Assembly (NCBI GenBank): GCA_023379515.1
Contig: JAMCQQ010000201.1
Location: 32,546 to 96,545 of the forward strand
Source: Actinomycetota bacterium
GTDB taxonomy: Bacteria; Actinomycetota; Humimicrobiia; Humimicrobiales; Humimicrobiaceae
Direction: 5' to 3'
DNA: 64,000 nt
Below the pieces are notes generated by a model. It made no database searches and was not told where the DNA came from. It saw only the letters and a list, made by a program, of their open reading frames with translations. Position 1 is the stretch's first letter. The number at the start of each line of letters is the position of its first letter. Shown here piece by piece: positions 8,827-18,183 of this stretch. The position numbers were made by a program, and so were the translations under genes.

Positions 8827-9572
8827 TATATTCCCATTCCTCCATCCAGATTAATTACTGTTCCTGTTATATATTGTGAATCTTCCGCAGCCAGAAAAAG
8901 AGCTGTTTTTGCTACATCTTCCACTGTGCCAAGTTTCCCGTTCGGAATCATTGAAATGATTTTTTCCCTGAACTTTTCATCAATTTTTTTTGTCATCTCC
9001 GTTTCAATATAACCCGGAGCAATAGCATTCACATTAATATTCCTGCTCGCAAGCTCTTTTGCCAGTGACTTTGTAAAGCCGATAACTCCTGCTTTTGAAG
9101 CAGAATAATTGCATTGCCCTGCATTTCCTCTAATGCCAATAATTGAAGACATGTTGATAATTCTTCCTGTTTTTTGCTTTATCATATATTTTGAAACATA
9201 TTTTGAACAGATAAAGGTACCTGTAAGGTTAATATCAATAACCTTTTTCCACTCATCAAGACTCATTCTTAAAATAAGATTGTCGGAGGTAATCCCTGCA
9301 TTATTGACAAGAACATGTATTTCTCCAAATTTTTGTATTATTTTTTCAATGCTTTCCTCCACTGATTTTTCATCAGTTACGTCTGCTTTAAAGAAATATA
9401 TGCGGCCGTCTCCAAAATCATTGCGAAATTCATTTACAGTTTTTAAAGCTTCTGCTTCATTTAAATCAAAAAAACATACTACCGCACCTTCCATTAAAAA
9501 ATATCTGCAGATTTCTCTGCCTATTCCCCTTGCTCCACCTGTAACAATACAAATTTTTCCCTTCAGTTTCAT
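8826..9572 (-). CDS. fabG: 3-oxoacyl-ACP reductase
   Basis: NADPH-dependent short-chain dehydrogenase reducing beta-ketoacyl-ACP. Rossmann motif TGGARGIG, NNAG, the catalytic Ser in SSIIG and the YSASK pair, and the C-terminal ITGTVINLDGGMGI are all seen. I choose ATG 9572 (248 residues) over the in-frame GTG 9581, because AAGGTG, with six bases to the ATG, is a good ribosome site and the GTG lies inside it. Follows fabD by about 46 bases. Confidence 0.96.
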   Translation of the reverse strand: MKLKGKICIVTGGARGIGREICRYFLMEGAVVCFFDLNEAEALKTVNEFRNDFGDGRIYFFKADVTDEKSVEESIEKIIQKFGEIHVLVNNAGITSDNLILRMSLDEWKKVIDINLTGTFICSKYVSKYMIKQKTGRIINMSSIIGIRGNAGQCNYSASKAGVIGFTKSLAKELASRNINVNAIAPGYIETEMTKKIDEKFREKIISMIPNGKLGTVEDVAKTALFLAAEDSQYITGTVINLDGGMGI

Positions 9573-9618
9573 ATAATTCACCTTATTAAAATAAACCTGT
9601 ATATTTTTTTATAAAAAA

Positions 9619-10590
9619 TTAACTTAAAAAATTTTTAAGATTATTTAAATCAGATAATCTGTCTGTATTAAAAATCAATATATCTTTCTGATTTTTATCT
9701 GCAATTCTTTTTACCAGACCTGACAATACTTTTGACGGGCCTGTTTCTACAAAAACATTTACATCCTCATTTAAAAAATATTCAATCGTCTTTACCCAGT
9801 TGATCTGACTTGTAAGTTGATCTTTAAGTACCGACCATATTTCTTCCTTTTTGCAGTAACCTTGAGAGGTAGAAGAATAAAAATTAATGAAAGGTTCCTG
9901 CAGCATAATGCTTTTAACATAATCTCCAAGCATCCGGGAAACTTTCATCATTAAGGGAGTATGCGATGCAATTCTTACTTTAAGAGGAATTACCTTCTTT
10001 ATCCCGTTCTCCTTTAAAAATTCAATTGCCTTTTCCATATTTTCCCTGATACCGCTTATCACGATCTGGCTGTAGTCATTGTAATTTGCAATATATACTT
10101 CTTTTTTATATCTTCCCTTAAATTTTATTAAAAGATCATTAAGACTGTTGTAATCTGTGCCAAGGATAGCAGCCATCATGCCATCCATTTTTTCGTTAGC
10201 TTCAGCCATGAGATTTCCTCTGTATTTAACAAGATCAAGACTTTGTTTAAAGCTGAAATAGCCACCTGTATACAAGGCGCTGTAATCACCCAGACTGTGT
10301 CCTGTAACAGCAAAAATATCATCTTTTTTTAAATAATGATCAAGCAAATAATCACTAATAACAGCACTTAAAGTAAAAATTGAAATCTGGCTGTACAGTG
10401 TATTTTCAAGTTTAAAACCAGCACCATTCTTATCAAAAACTATATCAGTTAAATCTTCCTTCAGGATATCGGAAGCCAGTTTGAAATAATCTTTGAATTT
10501 ATGTGATAAATCCAGATAATCAAGCCCCATACCTGTGTATTGAGAACCCTGACCTGGAAAAATCAAAACTATTTTATTCTTGTTAATCAT
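9619..10590 (-). CDS. fabD: Malonyl-CoA:ACP transacylase
   Basis: Transfers malonyl from CoA to ACP. Seen: N-terminal FPGQGSQYTGMG, the nucleophile elbow GHSLGDYSAL with the active Ser, the conserved Arg of YRGNLM, the second catalytic His in ASHTPLM, and a C-terminal VFVETGPSKVLSGL. Length 323, slightly above the usual 300-315. The start at ATG 10590 lacks an obvious Shine-Dalgarno. There is a gap of 106 bases to fabZ upstream; no fabH or acpP lies in it. Confidence 0.95.
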   Translation of the reverse strand: MINKNKIVLIFPGQGSQYTGMGLDYLDLSHKFKDYFKLASDILKEDLTDIVFDKNGAGFKLENTLYSQISIFTLSAVISDYLLDHYLKKDDIFAVTGHSLGDYSALYTGGYFSFKQSLDLVKYRGNLMAEANEKMDGMMAAILGTDYNSLNDLLIKFKGRYKKEVYIANYNDYSQIVISGIRENMEKAIEFLKENGIKKVIPLKVRIASHTPLMMKVSRMLGDYVKSIMLQEPFINFYSSTSQGYCKKEEIWSVLKDQLTSQINWVKTIEYFLNEDVNVFVETGPSKVLSGLVKRIADKNQKDILIFNTDRLSDLNNLKNFLS

Positions 10591-10696
10591 CTTTTATCTT
10601 TTTGATGTGTTTTATCTTTGGTTTTAAAAAATATTTATAAGAATATTCTTAACTTTTTCAAAAGAAATCCGGATAAAAAGTTTTGAGACTAATGCC

Positions 10697-11125
10697 TTAT
10701 ACAACTGAAAACATAAGCTCTGCACTGCAGGCGAGTTCGTCTTTAACTTTTGCTATCCCAATACCTTTTCCTATATTAAGTTTAAGATTTGCAATTCTCA
10801 CTTCAATATTAAGGGCATCTCCCGGTTTTACAATCTTTTTAAATCGAACCTTATCTACTCCTGCAAAAAGTACTATTTTACCTTTAAACTTCTCAAGGGT
10901 AAGCATCATCACCGCACCAACTTGAGCTATTGTTTCTATTATTATTACACCAGGCATTATGGGATTGCCTGGAAAATGACCCTTAAAATAATATTCATCT
11001 TCTTTTACATACTTAATTCCTTTTGCATACTCTCCGGGAATTAGCTCAGTAATCTCATCCACAAAGAGAAAAGGATCTCTATGAGGCAAAATCTGTTCAA
11101 TTTCCTTTTTATTTAGTTTTTGCAC
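10697..11125 (-). CDS. fabZ: 3-hydroxyacyl-ACP dehydratase
   Basis: Hot-dog-fold dehydratase of fatty-acid elongation. The catalytic His lies in GHFPGNPIMPGV and the catalytic Glu in IIETIAQVGAV, with the N-terminal LPHRDPFLFVD typical of FabZ. 142 residues, the normal length. The start is GTG 11125 with a purine-rich GAAAGAG upstream. First gene of the minus-strand fab-acc block and divergent from birA; the 171-base gap must hold both promoters, but I see no FapR- or FabT-like palindrome in it. Confidence 0.95.
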   Translation of the reverse strand: MQKLNKKEIEQILPHRDPFLFVDEITELIPGEYAKGIKYVKEDEYYFKGHFPGNPIMPGVIIIETIAQVGAVMMLTLEKFKGKIVLFAGVDKVRFKKIVKPGDALNIEVRIANLKLNIGKGIGIAKVKDELACSAELMFSVV

Positions 11126-11296
11126 AATTTTTTCTCTTTCAAATATTTTTAATATTTTTTAACAATTGCTTTGTATTTTCTTGACGATGGCTTATTTTTA
11201 TAGTTTCAATAAGCATTTATATTATGTTGATTATCATTTATGCAAATCATGAAAAATAAGTCTGAAATAAATAAGTAACATGTTAATATAATAAAT

Positions 11297-12013
11297 ATGG
11301 AAATATTTTTTAATAAAGAACCTTATATTATGAAATATTTTGATAAAAAAAAATTTCTTTCCATATGTAAAACAAGGTATGCAGGAAAGAGATTAATTTA
11401 CTTTAAAACTTTAAATTCCACAAATGATTATGCTGCCAGACTTGAAAACAAGGCTTTAAAATTAAAAAAGCCGCTGAATTTTTTTAATAATGTAAATGGC
11501 TGCATAGTGATATCTGAAATACAGGCAGGCGGCAGGGGAAGAAATTATAAAAAATGGTTTTCTCCATCAGGCGGTTTATGGTTTACATTAATTCTGGTAT
11601 TAAAAATTGAGATGCATGATATCAAAAAAATGAATTTAATAATGGCTGTTTCAATATTTGAAGCATTAAAAAACAGGTTTGGCATCACAGCAAAGGTTAA
11701 ATGGCCAAATGATATTTATTATGAAGATAAAAAAATATGCGGAATATTGTGTGAATTAAATTCTTTTAAAGAGATTTCATTTTTAAATATTGGGACAGGT
11801 CTTAATGCAAACATTTCCTTTGATAATGCGGGAGACAAGGGAGAGGAACTTACAGGTAATGCAATTTCAATCAGAGAAATCCTTAAAAAGGATATTGAAA
11901 GGGAAGAGCTGCTTGCAGAAATTGCAGAAAATTTTGAAATTAATTATGAAGAATATTTAAACAATGATTTAAAAAATATTTTTTTAAAAATTGGAAACAT
12001 GGTTTCGGTTTAA
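11297..12013 (+). CDS. birA: Biotin--[acetyl-CoA carboxylase] ligase, single-domain type
   Basis: Attaches biotin to the lysine of the carrier protein encoded downstream. Seen: STNDYA near residue 42, the biotinyl-AMP loop GGRGRNYKKW, the KWPNDI motif with the conserved Lys, and KICGILCEL. There is no N-terminal helix-turn-helix, so it is an enzyme only and not a repressor. ATG 11297 gives 238 residues; ATG 11330 is an alternative and neither has a strong ribosome site. The C-terminal SH3-like domain looks short or reduced. Next to bioY and the BCCP fusion, which fits its role. Confidence 0.92.
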   Translation: MEIFFNKEPYIMKYFDKKKFLSICKTRYAGKRLIYFKTLNSTNDYAARLENKALKLKKPLNFFNNVNGCIVISEIQAGGRGRNYKKWFSPSGGLWFTLILVLKIEMHDIKKMNLIMAVSIFEALKNRFGITAKVKWPNDIYYEDKKICGILCELNSFKEISFLNIGTGLNANISFDNAGDKGEELTGNAISIREILKKDIEREELLAEIAENFEINYEEYLNNDLKNIFLKIGNMVSV

Positions 12014-12188
12014 TTTGGCTCGTTAAGCTTAATCTGCAGGATCATTTTTGTGAGTGAAACTAAAAAAAATTATCAGCGTCTTTTCCTTTGATGTCAAATT
12101 CAGTTTCAAATATTTTTTTGCTTTCATGTTATTATTAAAATCTAAAACAAATAATAATTATTAAAAAATAAAATTACAGGAAACATTC

Positions 12189-12830
12189 ATGAAAAATATA
12201 AATGATGGTCTGGCAGTAAAATCACATGAAAACATTATAAATAAAAACAATATTCTCATTAAGCTGATTTTTACCTTTGCATTTGCATTTACCATGGCAA
12301 TTTCAGCAAACATTTTTATTTATATTCCCGTTACCCCCGTTCCCATAACATTGCAAACTTTAACTGTGCTGTTTTCCGGAATTTTACTGGGCAGCAGATT
12401 TGCATTGATAAGCCAGATTGAATATTTATTGCTTGGAATAGCAGGCTTTCCTGTTTTTGCAGGTTTTAAAAGTGGAATTGCAGTATTTTCAGGACCAACA
12501 GGAGGGTATCTGATAGGATTTGTGCTTGCAGCTTATATTTGCGGTTTTATATTTGAAAATTACAGGGAAAGAATGAAAGATAAAATTTATCTAAGCTTTA
12601 TAGCCTGCCTTGCAGGATTATCATTAATATATTTTCTTGGATTTATTCATCTTTTCGGATATTTATCAGTTATTTCAGGAAATACCCTTACAGGTTCCCT
12701 TGTCCTGAAAACATTCGATCTGGCTGTAAAACCATTCATTCTTGTTGACTTCATAAAAATATTTATAATTGTTAATTCTGCAGCATTATGGCAATTAAAT
12801 TATAAAATCAGCTTCAGGAATAATAATTAA
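12189..12830 (+). CDS. bioY: Biotin transporter BioY (ECF S-component)
   Basis: Membrane protein that binds and imports biotin, with or without the ECF energising module. About six hydrophobic helices in 213 residues, with the family hallmarks ITLQTLTVLFSGILLG, LLLGIAGFPVFAG and GPTGGYLIGF near the substrate site. ATG 12189 is preceded by AGGA at good spacing. No ecfA or ecfT is next to it. Lies between birA and the biotin carrier fusion, so uptake, attachment and use of biotin are clustered. No biotin synthesis genes are seen, suggesting a biotin auxotroph. Confidence 0.95.
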   Translation: MKNINDGLAVKSHENIINKNNILIKLIFTFAFAFTMAISANIFIYIPVTPVPITLQTLTVLFSGILLGSRFALISQIEYLLLGIAGFPVFAGFKSGIAVFSGPTGGYLIGFVLAAYICGFIFENYRERMKDKIYLSFIACLAGLSLIYFLGFIHLFGYLSVISGNTLTGSLVLKTFDLAVKPFILVDFIKIFIIVNSAALWQLNYKISFRNNN

Positions 12831-12919
12831 ACACTTAAATTTTTTAAAATAAGAAAATATAATTTCTTTAATTTCCATAAAACATAATCAAATTTTAAAA
12901 ACTATCGAAATTAAAAATA

Positions 12920-14887
12920 ATGAAAATATTTAAAGTTACAGATACTACAATCAGGGACATTTTCCAGAATCTGAACCCTGAAAATATAAATATCAGGAAT
13001 TTTGATGAAATACTTAAATTAATTGATGAGATTAATTTTGAAAGTCTTGAAGTCTGGGGAGGGGCAAGTTTTGAAAGAATGCTTTCAAGCAGTTTCAATA
13101 AATCTCCATGGGAAATACTTTCATACATAAAATCTAAAGTATCCAAAACCAGATTACAGGGATTGATTGGGGCAAAAAATCTGGTAAATTTTGATTATTA
13201 TCCTGAAGATATAATAAAAAGATTTATAAGGCTTTCTTCCAAAAACGGAATTTCAATATTCAGAGTTTATGACGCATTAAATGATCTGGAAAATCTCAAA
13301 CCAGCAATTGAAATAATTCTTAAGAATGGTTTACAATGCCAGGGAACTGTTATCTATGATTCAAAAAAAGACACCTGGTATTATATAAATTTTATTTCAC
13401 AGTTAAAAAATGCAGGCTGTCAAAGCGTATGCATTAAAGATGCAGAATCAATGCTGATTCCTCAAAAATCAAAAGAGCTTTTTGAAAATTTAAAGGAATT
13501 TGATGATTTTGATATCTATTTAAGTACTCAAAACCTTAAAGGATTACAGGTGTTAAATTATTTTGAAGCTGTTTCCAATGGCTGCACCGGAATAGACTTA
13601 AGCTTTTTACCTTCAACATATCATGAAAGCAGCATGCCTTCAATATTTCCCTTAATTTTAAGTTTAAAAGAAGGACAAACCCATCATTCTCTTAATGAGG
13701 ATAAAGTTAATGAATTATACGGAGTCATTAAAAAAGATATTTATCCTTATATGAATAAAAACATTTCCATCTCAAGTATTATTTTCAATCATGTAAACAA
13801 AAACCTTCTGCCGGGCTGGCTGATTTTAATGCTTGAAAATCAGCTAAGTGAAATAGGCGCGCTTGACAAATTTGATCTGGTTTTTGAGGAGATATTAAAA
13901 ATAAAAAAAGAAGTTGGCAGTCCCCTGTTATCTACTCCAATAGGTCAGATTATAGGCGGTCAGGCAATTCTTAATACACTTATCAGTGACAAAAGATGGG
14001 AAATCATAAGCGATGAAATGCAATCACTTCTGAAAGGAAATTTTGGCAAACTGCCGGAGGAAATCGACAGTGATATTTTAAATATTTTCAAAAATCATGA
14101 AGATATTGAAAGTATTTCAGATTTAAAAAATGAAAATTTATATGAAAACTGCAAAAATGATTTAAGAAAATATTCTCAAAATGAGGAAGATATTTTAAGT
14201 TACTGCTTTTTCCCGGACAGAACCCTGAAATTCCTGGATCAGAAAAAGAAAATCAAATCAAGCCCCATGGGAGGATTAAAAAAGCAGGAAACACAGGTTT
14301 TAACTGCTGAAGATACACAAAAAATCTTTGGCACCTCAAAAGAAAATGTATTATTTAAAGGAAAGGAAAAAATACAGGCCTCAAAGGATGCTGATATGAA
14401 CAGCTTTGGTGATCTTGATATAAAAAAAATAAAGGAAATTATTGAACTGATGGAAAACAGCAATCTTGAAGAAATAAGGATTGAATCAGGCAGTCTTAAG
14501 ATTACTCTCAGTAAAACCGGTATTATAAAAACTGAAACTATTTTACCTCAAAAGGAAGCAGACATTAAGTCATTTGAAAAATCTATACATGATGGAAAAA
14601 TAAAAGACAGCCTGCATGCAGATGCATATGTTTCAGAAAAAGAAAAAATTATTGATATAAAATCTCCAATAGTTGGCACTTTTTATACTTCTCCCGGTCC
14701 TGGTGAGCTTCCATTTGTAACAGCAGGCAAAAGTGTAAAAAAAGGTGATACCTTATGCATAATTGAAGCAATGAAACTTATGAATAAAATTAATTCGGAT
14801 TATGAAGGTACTATTGAAAAAATATTGGTATTAAATGAGGAGCCTGTTGAATACAATCAGACAATTATGACCATCAGAGTTAAATAA
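12920..14887 (+). CDS. Carboxyltransferase-like domain (PycB/OadA type, probably inactive) fused to biotin carboxyl carrier protein
   Basis: Two parts. Residues 1 to about 460 follow the TIM-barrel carboxyltransferase plus helical domain of pyruvate carboxylase B or oxaloacetate decarboxylase alpha: DTTIRDIFQ, EVWGGASFE, VYDALNDL, and IKD with K173 where the carbamylated lysine sits. The metal-binding HTHDT of active enzymes reads STQNL (202-206), and the RGQN segment reads IGAKN (83-87), so the active site looks lost. Residues from about 495 are a complete AccB: a helical start (DIKKIKEIIELME), a charged linker, then SPIVGTFYTSPGPGE and the biotinyl site EAMKLM with K619. Lies just before accC. 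It most likely serves as the BCCP of acetyl-CoA carboxylase, with the barrel as scaffold; a residual oxo-acid role cannot be excluded. Confidence 0.88.
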   Translation: MKIFKVTDTTIRDIFQNLNPENINIRNFDEILKLIDEINFESLEVWGGASFERMLSSSFNKSPWEILSYIKSKVSKTRLQGLIGAKNLVNFDYYPEDIIKRFIRLSSKNGISIFRVYDALNDLENLKPAIEIILKNGLQCQGTVIYDSKKDTWYYINFISQLKNAGCQSVCIKDAESMLIPQKSKELFENLKEFDDFDIYLSTQNLKGLQVLNYFEAVSNGCTGIDLSFLPSTYHESSMPSIFPLILSLKEGQTHHSLNEDKVNELYGVIKKDIYPYMNKNISISSIIFNHVNKNLLPGWLILMLENQLSEIGALDKFDLVFEEILKIKKEVGSPLLSTPIGQIIGGQAILNTLISDKRWEIISDEMQSLLKGNFGKLPEEIDSDILNIFKNHEDIESISDLKNENLYENCKNDLRKYSQNEEDILSYCFFPDRTLKFLDQKKKIKSSPMGGLKKQETQVLTAEDTQKIFGTSKENVLFKGKEKIQASKDADMNSFGDLDIKKIKEIIELMENSNLEEIRIESGSLKITLSKTGIIKTETILPQKEADIKSFEKSIHDGKIKDSLHADAYVSEKEKIIDIKSPIVGTFYTSPGPGELPFVTAGKSVKKGDTLCIIEAMKLMNKINSDYEGTIEKILVLNEEPVEYNQTIMTIRVK

Positions 14888-14970
14888 AAGTTAAAAATTC
14901 AGGTAATAGAAATATTACATAAATATTTTGCTTTTTTAATAAAAATATTTTAATAAAATAATATGTTCAT

Positions 14971-16341
14971 ATGTTTAAAAGAATTTTAATTGCAAACAGA
15001 GGAGAAATAGCAGTCAGAATCATAAGAGCATGTAAGGAGCTGGGAGTTGAAAGTGTTGCGGTTTTTTCAACAGCCGATGCCGATTCCATGCATGTAAAGC
15101 TTGCTGATAAAAAAATCTGTATCGGACCCCCCCATCCAGTAAAAAGTTACCTGAACATTGGAAATATTATTTCTGCTGCACTGGTTACAAATTGCGATGC
15201 CATCCACCCGGGGTATGGTTTTCTGGCAGAAAACCATTTGTTTGTTGAGGAAACTATTCATAACAATATTGTTTTCATCGGTCCCGGACCTGAACTTATT
15301 GATCTGGCAGGCAATAAGTCAAAAGCAATAGAGATTATGAGGAAAAATAATATTCCTGTAATTCCAGGCTCAATAAATAATGTTCATACAACAGAAGAAG
15401 CAATAAGGTTTGCCAGGAAAATAGGATTTCCTGTAATAATAAAAGCAGCTTTTGGCGGGGGTGGCCGCGGGATGAGAACAGCAAATAATGAAAATGAATT
15501 AAAGAATTTGTTTCCCGTAGCAAAAGCTGAATCAAAAAATGCTTTTGGCAGGGATGATTTATATATTGAAAAATTCATAAACAAACCAAGGCATATAGAG
15601 TTTCAGATAATAGGTGATAATTTTGGAAATATATTTACTCCTGGTTCAAGAGAATGTTCAATTCAAAGAAGGCATCAAAAGCTTTTAGAGGAAGCCCCTG
15701 CTGTTAATCTTTCAGAAAGAACTGCAGCTTTAATGGAGAACACTGCCATAAAGGCAGCAAAATCCATAAATTACAGGAATGTAGGGACTTTTGAATTTCT
15801 TTTAGATGATCATGAAAATTTTTATTTTATAGAAATTAATACAAGAATCCAGGTGGAACATCCTGTAACAGAAATGGTTACCGGAATTGATTTAATAAAG
15901 GAACAAATAAAAACTGCTGCCGGTGAAAGTATTCAAAATCTCACGAAAGACTTTATGCTAAAGAAGGAAATAAGAATTGGACATGCATTCGGACATGCAA
16001 TAGAATTCAGAATTAATGCGGAAGACCCGGAAAATGATTTTGCACCCTGCCCGGGTAAGATTACCGGATGTTTTATTCCCGGAGGTCCGGGTATAAGGTT
16101 CGATTCATTTATAACTTCAGGATATACAATTCCACCATATTATGATTCTCTTCTTGGAAAACTCATTTCATGGGGAATCACCAGAGATGAAGCAATAAGC
16201 AGAGCTGTCAGAGCATTGAATGAGTTTAAGATTGAAGGCATTAAAACTACAATTCCGTTTCACTTAAAAATTCTTTCAAATGAAAATTTTAAAAAAGGAA
16301 ATATAAGCACTGATTTTATTGAAAATGAAAAGCTTTTGTAA
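14971..16341 (+). CDS. accC: Biotin carboxylase subunit of acetyl-CoA carboxylase
   Basis: ATP-grasp enzyme that carboxylates biotin on the carrier encoded 83 bases upstream. Seen: N-terminal RILIANRGEIAVRIIRA, the glycine-rich GGGGRGMR loop, the ERDCSIQRRHQK-like block (here RECSIQRRHQKLLEEAP), EINTRIQVEHPVTE and the C-terminal PPYYDSLLGKLI. 456 residues is the standard length for stand-alone AccC. It ends only five bases from the stop of the opposing GH130 gene with no terminator between them. Confidence 0.97.
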   Translation: MFKRILIANRGEIAVRIIRACKELGVESVAVFSTADADSMHVKLADKKICIGPPHPVKSYLNIGNIISAALVTNCDAIHPGYGFLAENHLFVEETIHNNIVFIGPGPELIDLAGNKSKAIEIMRKNNIPVIPGSINNVHTTEEAIRFARKIGFPVIIKAAFGGGGRGMRTANNENELKNLFPVAKAESKNAFGRDDLYIEKFINKPRHIEFQIIGDNFGNIFTPGSRECSIQRRHQKLLEEAPAVNLSERTAALMENTAIKAAKSINYRNVGTFEFLLDDHENFYFIEINTRIQVEHPVTEMVTGIDLIKEQIKTAAGESIQNLTKDFMLKKEIRIGHAFGHAIEFRINAEDPENDFAPCPGKITGCFIPGGPGIRFDSFITSGYTIPPYYDSLLGKLISWGITRDEAISRAVRALNEFKIEGIKTTIPFHLKILSNENFKKGNISTDFIENEKLL

Positions 16342-16346
16342 GATTT

Positions 16347-17393
16347 TTATTTCATTTGTTTATATATTTCCTCAAGCTTTATTTCTGCATAAGCAATATA
16401 AGTATCTGCTGCGCCATAATAAATTTTAACCACACCTTCTTCAAATAAAGCGCCGCATGTAAAAACTACATTTCCAAAAAATCCTCTTAATTCATAAGGG
16501 GCCTCAGGTTCAATTATGGGTTTCTCACTTCTTGCAATAATTTTCCATGGTTCATCCTTGTCAAGTAAAACAGCTCCCAGGCAGTATCTTTCATCACTTG
16601 ATACTCCATGGTATATTTCCACCCATCCTTCTTTTGTTTTAAATGGTGCAGCTCCTCCTCCTATCCAAGCGCTATCCCAGTATCCTTCTCTGGCTTCCAT
16701 CAGCAGCCTGTGGTTTCCCCATGCAGTAATATCAGATGAATCTGACAGCCATATATCTTTTTCACCGAATTCAGGTGAAATCGGCCGGCTTAAAGCATAA
16801 TATTTATCTTTTATTTTTTCAGGGAAAATTGAAGCATCTTTGTTATCCGGCATAAAAATTACGCCATATCGTGTAAATTCTTTAAAATCTTTTGTAGAAG
16901 CAAGACAAACACTAACACCCGTTATATCGGATATTGCATTATAGTTAACATAATACCTGTCATCAATATAGGTTATCCTCGGGTCTTCTATTCCAAGCTT
17001 TTCATATTCATTTTCAGGCAGCATTGCAGGTTTATCATCAATATTAAATTCAATCCCGTTTTTGCTTCTTGCTGCATGTAAATGTGAAACAGAAGTCAGA
17101 AATTTCCCTTTGGATGTTTTTAAGACTCTTGGATCTGAATAATCTACTGAAGGATCACTCTTATCAAATTCAATTACATTAAATTCTTTTGCTTCAATAT
17201 CCATCTCCGGCACAAGAATTTTTTTCGGATTTGGATTTACCGGCATTTCAGCAACTCTCATAAGGAGAAGCACTTCTTTATGAAATCTTGTAACCCCGCA
17301 GTTAAAAACACCTATAACCCTGAAATCAGGCCTTGAAGGTTTTATATCTTCGGGTTTTATTATCGGATTTCTGTCTGACCTTAATATGCTCAT
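16347..17393 (-). CDS. Glycoside hydrolase/phosphorylase family GH130 protein
   Basis: Five-bladed propeller enzyme. Family marks: PDFRVIGVFNCGV, LLLMRVAE, IEDPRITYID with the conserved acidic residue, WIGGGAAPFKTKEGW and IYHGV near the end. GH130 members are mannosyl phosphorylases (acting on beta-1,4-mannosyl-glucose or beta-mannooligosaccharides) or beta-1,2-mannosidases; I cannot choose from sequence alone. 348 residues is usual. ATG 17393. Its place beside glgC, GH57 and glgB suggests a role in storage or compatible-solute sugar turnover. Confidence 0.88.
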   Translation of the reverse strand: MSILRSDRNPIIKPEDIKPSRPDFRVIGVFNCGVTRFHKEVLLLMRVAEMPVNPNPKKILVPEMDIEAKEFNVIEFDKSDPSVDYSDPRVLKTSKGKFLTSVSHLHAARSKNGIEFNIDDKPAMLPENEYEKLGIEDPRITYIDDRYYVNYNAISDITGVSVCLASTKDFKEFTRYGVIFMPDNKDASIFPEKIKDKYYALSRPISPEFGEKDIWLSDSSDITAWGNHRLLMEAREGYWDSAWIGGGAAPFKTKEGWVEIYHGVSSDERYCLGAVLLDKDEPWKIIARSEKPIIEPEAPYELRGFFGNVVFTCGALFEEGVVKIYYGAADTYIAYAEIKLEEIYKQMK

Positions 17394-17453
17394 GTCTGCA
17401 ATACTTTATTTTTAATTCCATTTGTTCTTTTTTATCATCTGACCTGAAGATTT

Positions 17454-17972
17454 TTATTTGTAATATGCTCTTAGCAGTTCTATCAATGATTTGCAGAAAA
17501 CGGGCAAGTCATCGGGAAATCTGGAAGTTATTATATTTTCATCCACTACTACTGCTTTGTCTATGACTTCTGCTCCTGCAAGTTTAAGAAGAGTCCTGAT
17601 GCTTTCAAAACCCGTTACTTTTTTACCTTTAATAACATCGGCTTCAATTAACATGAGAGGTCCATGGCAAATTGCGGCAAGAATTTTACATTCAGCTATT
17701 GCTTCCTTAACAAGGTTTACCATTTCCTTATGTCTTACCATCCTGTCAGGTGCATAACCACCTGGAATTACTATGGCTGCAACCTCATTTATATCAGCTT
17801 TAGCTGCTGAAATATCTGATTTTAAAATTAAACCTTTTTTCCCTTTGTATTCCCTGTTTTCGGCAGGACCTACAATCTTTACATCGTAGCCTTCTTCAAT
17901 CAAACGGTAATAGGGATATATTGCTTCAACATCTTCGAAAAAATCTTCGATTAATAAATAAATCTTTAACAT
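17454..17972 (-). CDS. DJ-1/PfpI family protein
   Basis: Class I glutamine-amidotransferase-like fold. The nucleophile elbow AAICHGPL places the cysteine at C102, followed by the expected His, and the acidic residue of the family is likely near E17 of the helical N-terminus. 172 residues, as in PfpI and YhbO. Members act as chaperones, glyoxalases or deglycases, less likely as proteases. Next to GH130 (61 bases) in the same direction; the function within the sugar cluster may be repair of glycated molecules, which is inference. Confidence 0.88.
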   Translation of the reverse strand: MLKIYLLIEDFFEDVEAIYPYYRLIEEGYDVKIVGPAENREYKGKKGLILKSDISAAKADINEVAAIVIPGGYAPDRMVRHKEMVNLVKEAIAECKILAAICHGPLMLIEADVIKGKKVTGFESIRTLLKLAGAEVIDKAVVVDENIITSRFPDDLPVFCKSLIELLRAYYK

Positions 17973-18183
17973 AATTTTCCCCCTGTAATTTTAGTTTTTA
18001 ATTAACTTTCAGCTTAAAAACTTATTTGAAATATATTATACTACTATTTTAATAACTATTAAAAATTTAAACTGGATAAGAATATAATTTTATTTGACGT
18101 TTTTATATTTTCTTTGCGGTAACTTTGGACATCATTATTGAAGAGAATAAATATAAAAGCAGTTCCGTTTTTCTGATTTTAAA

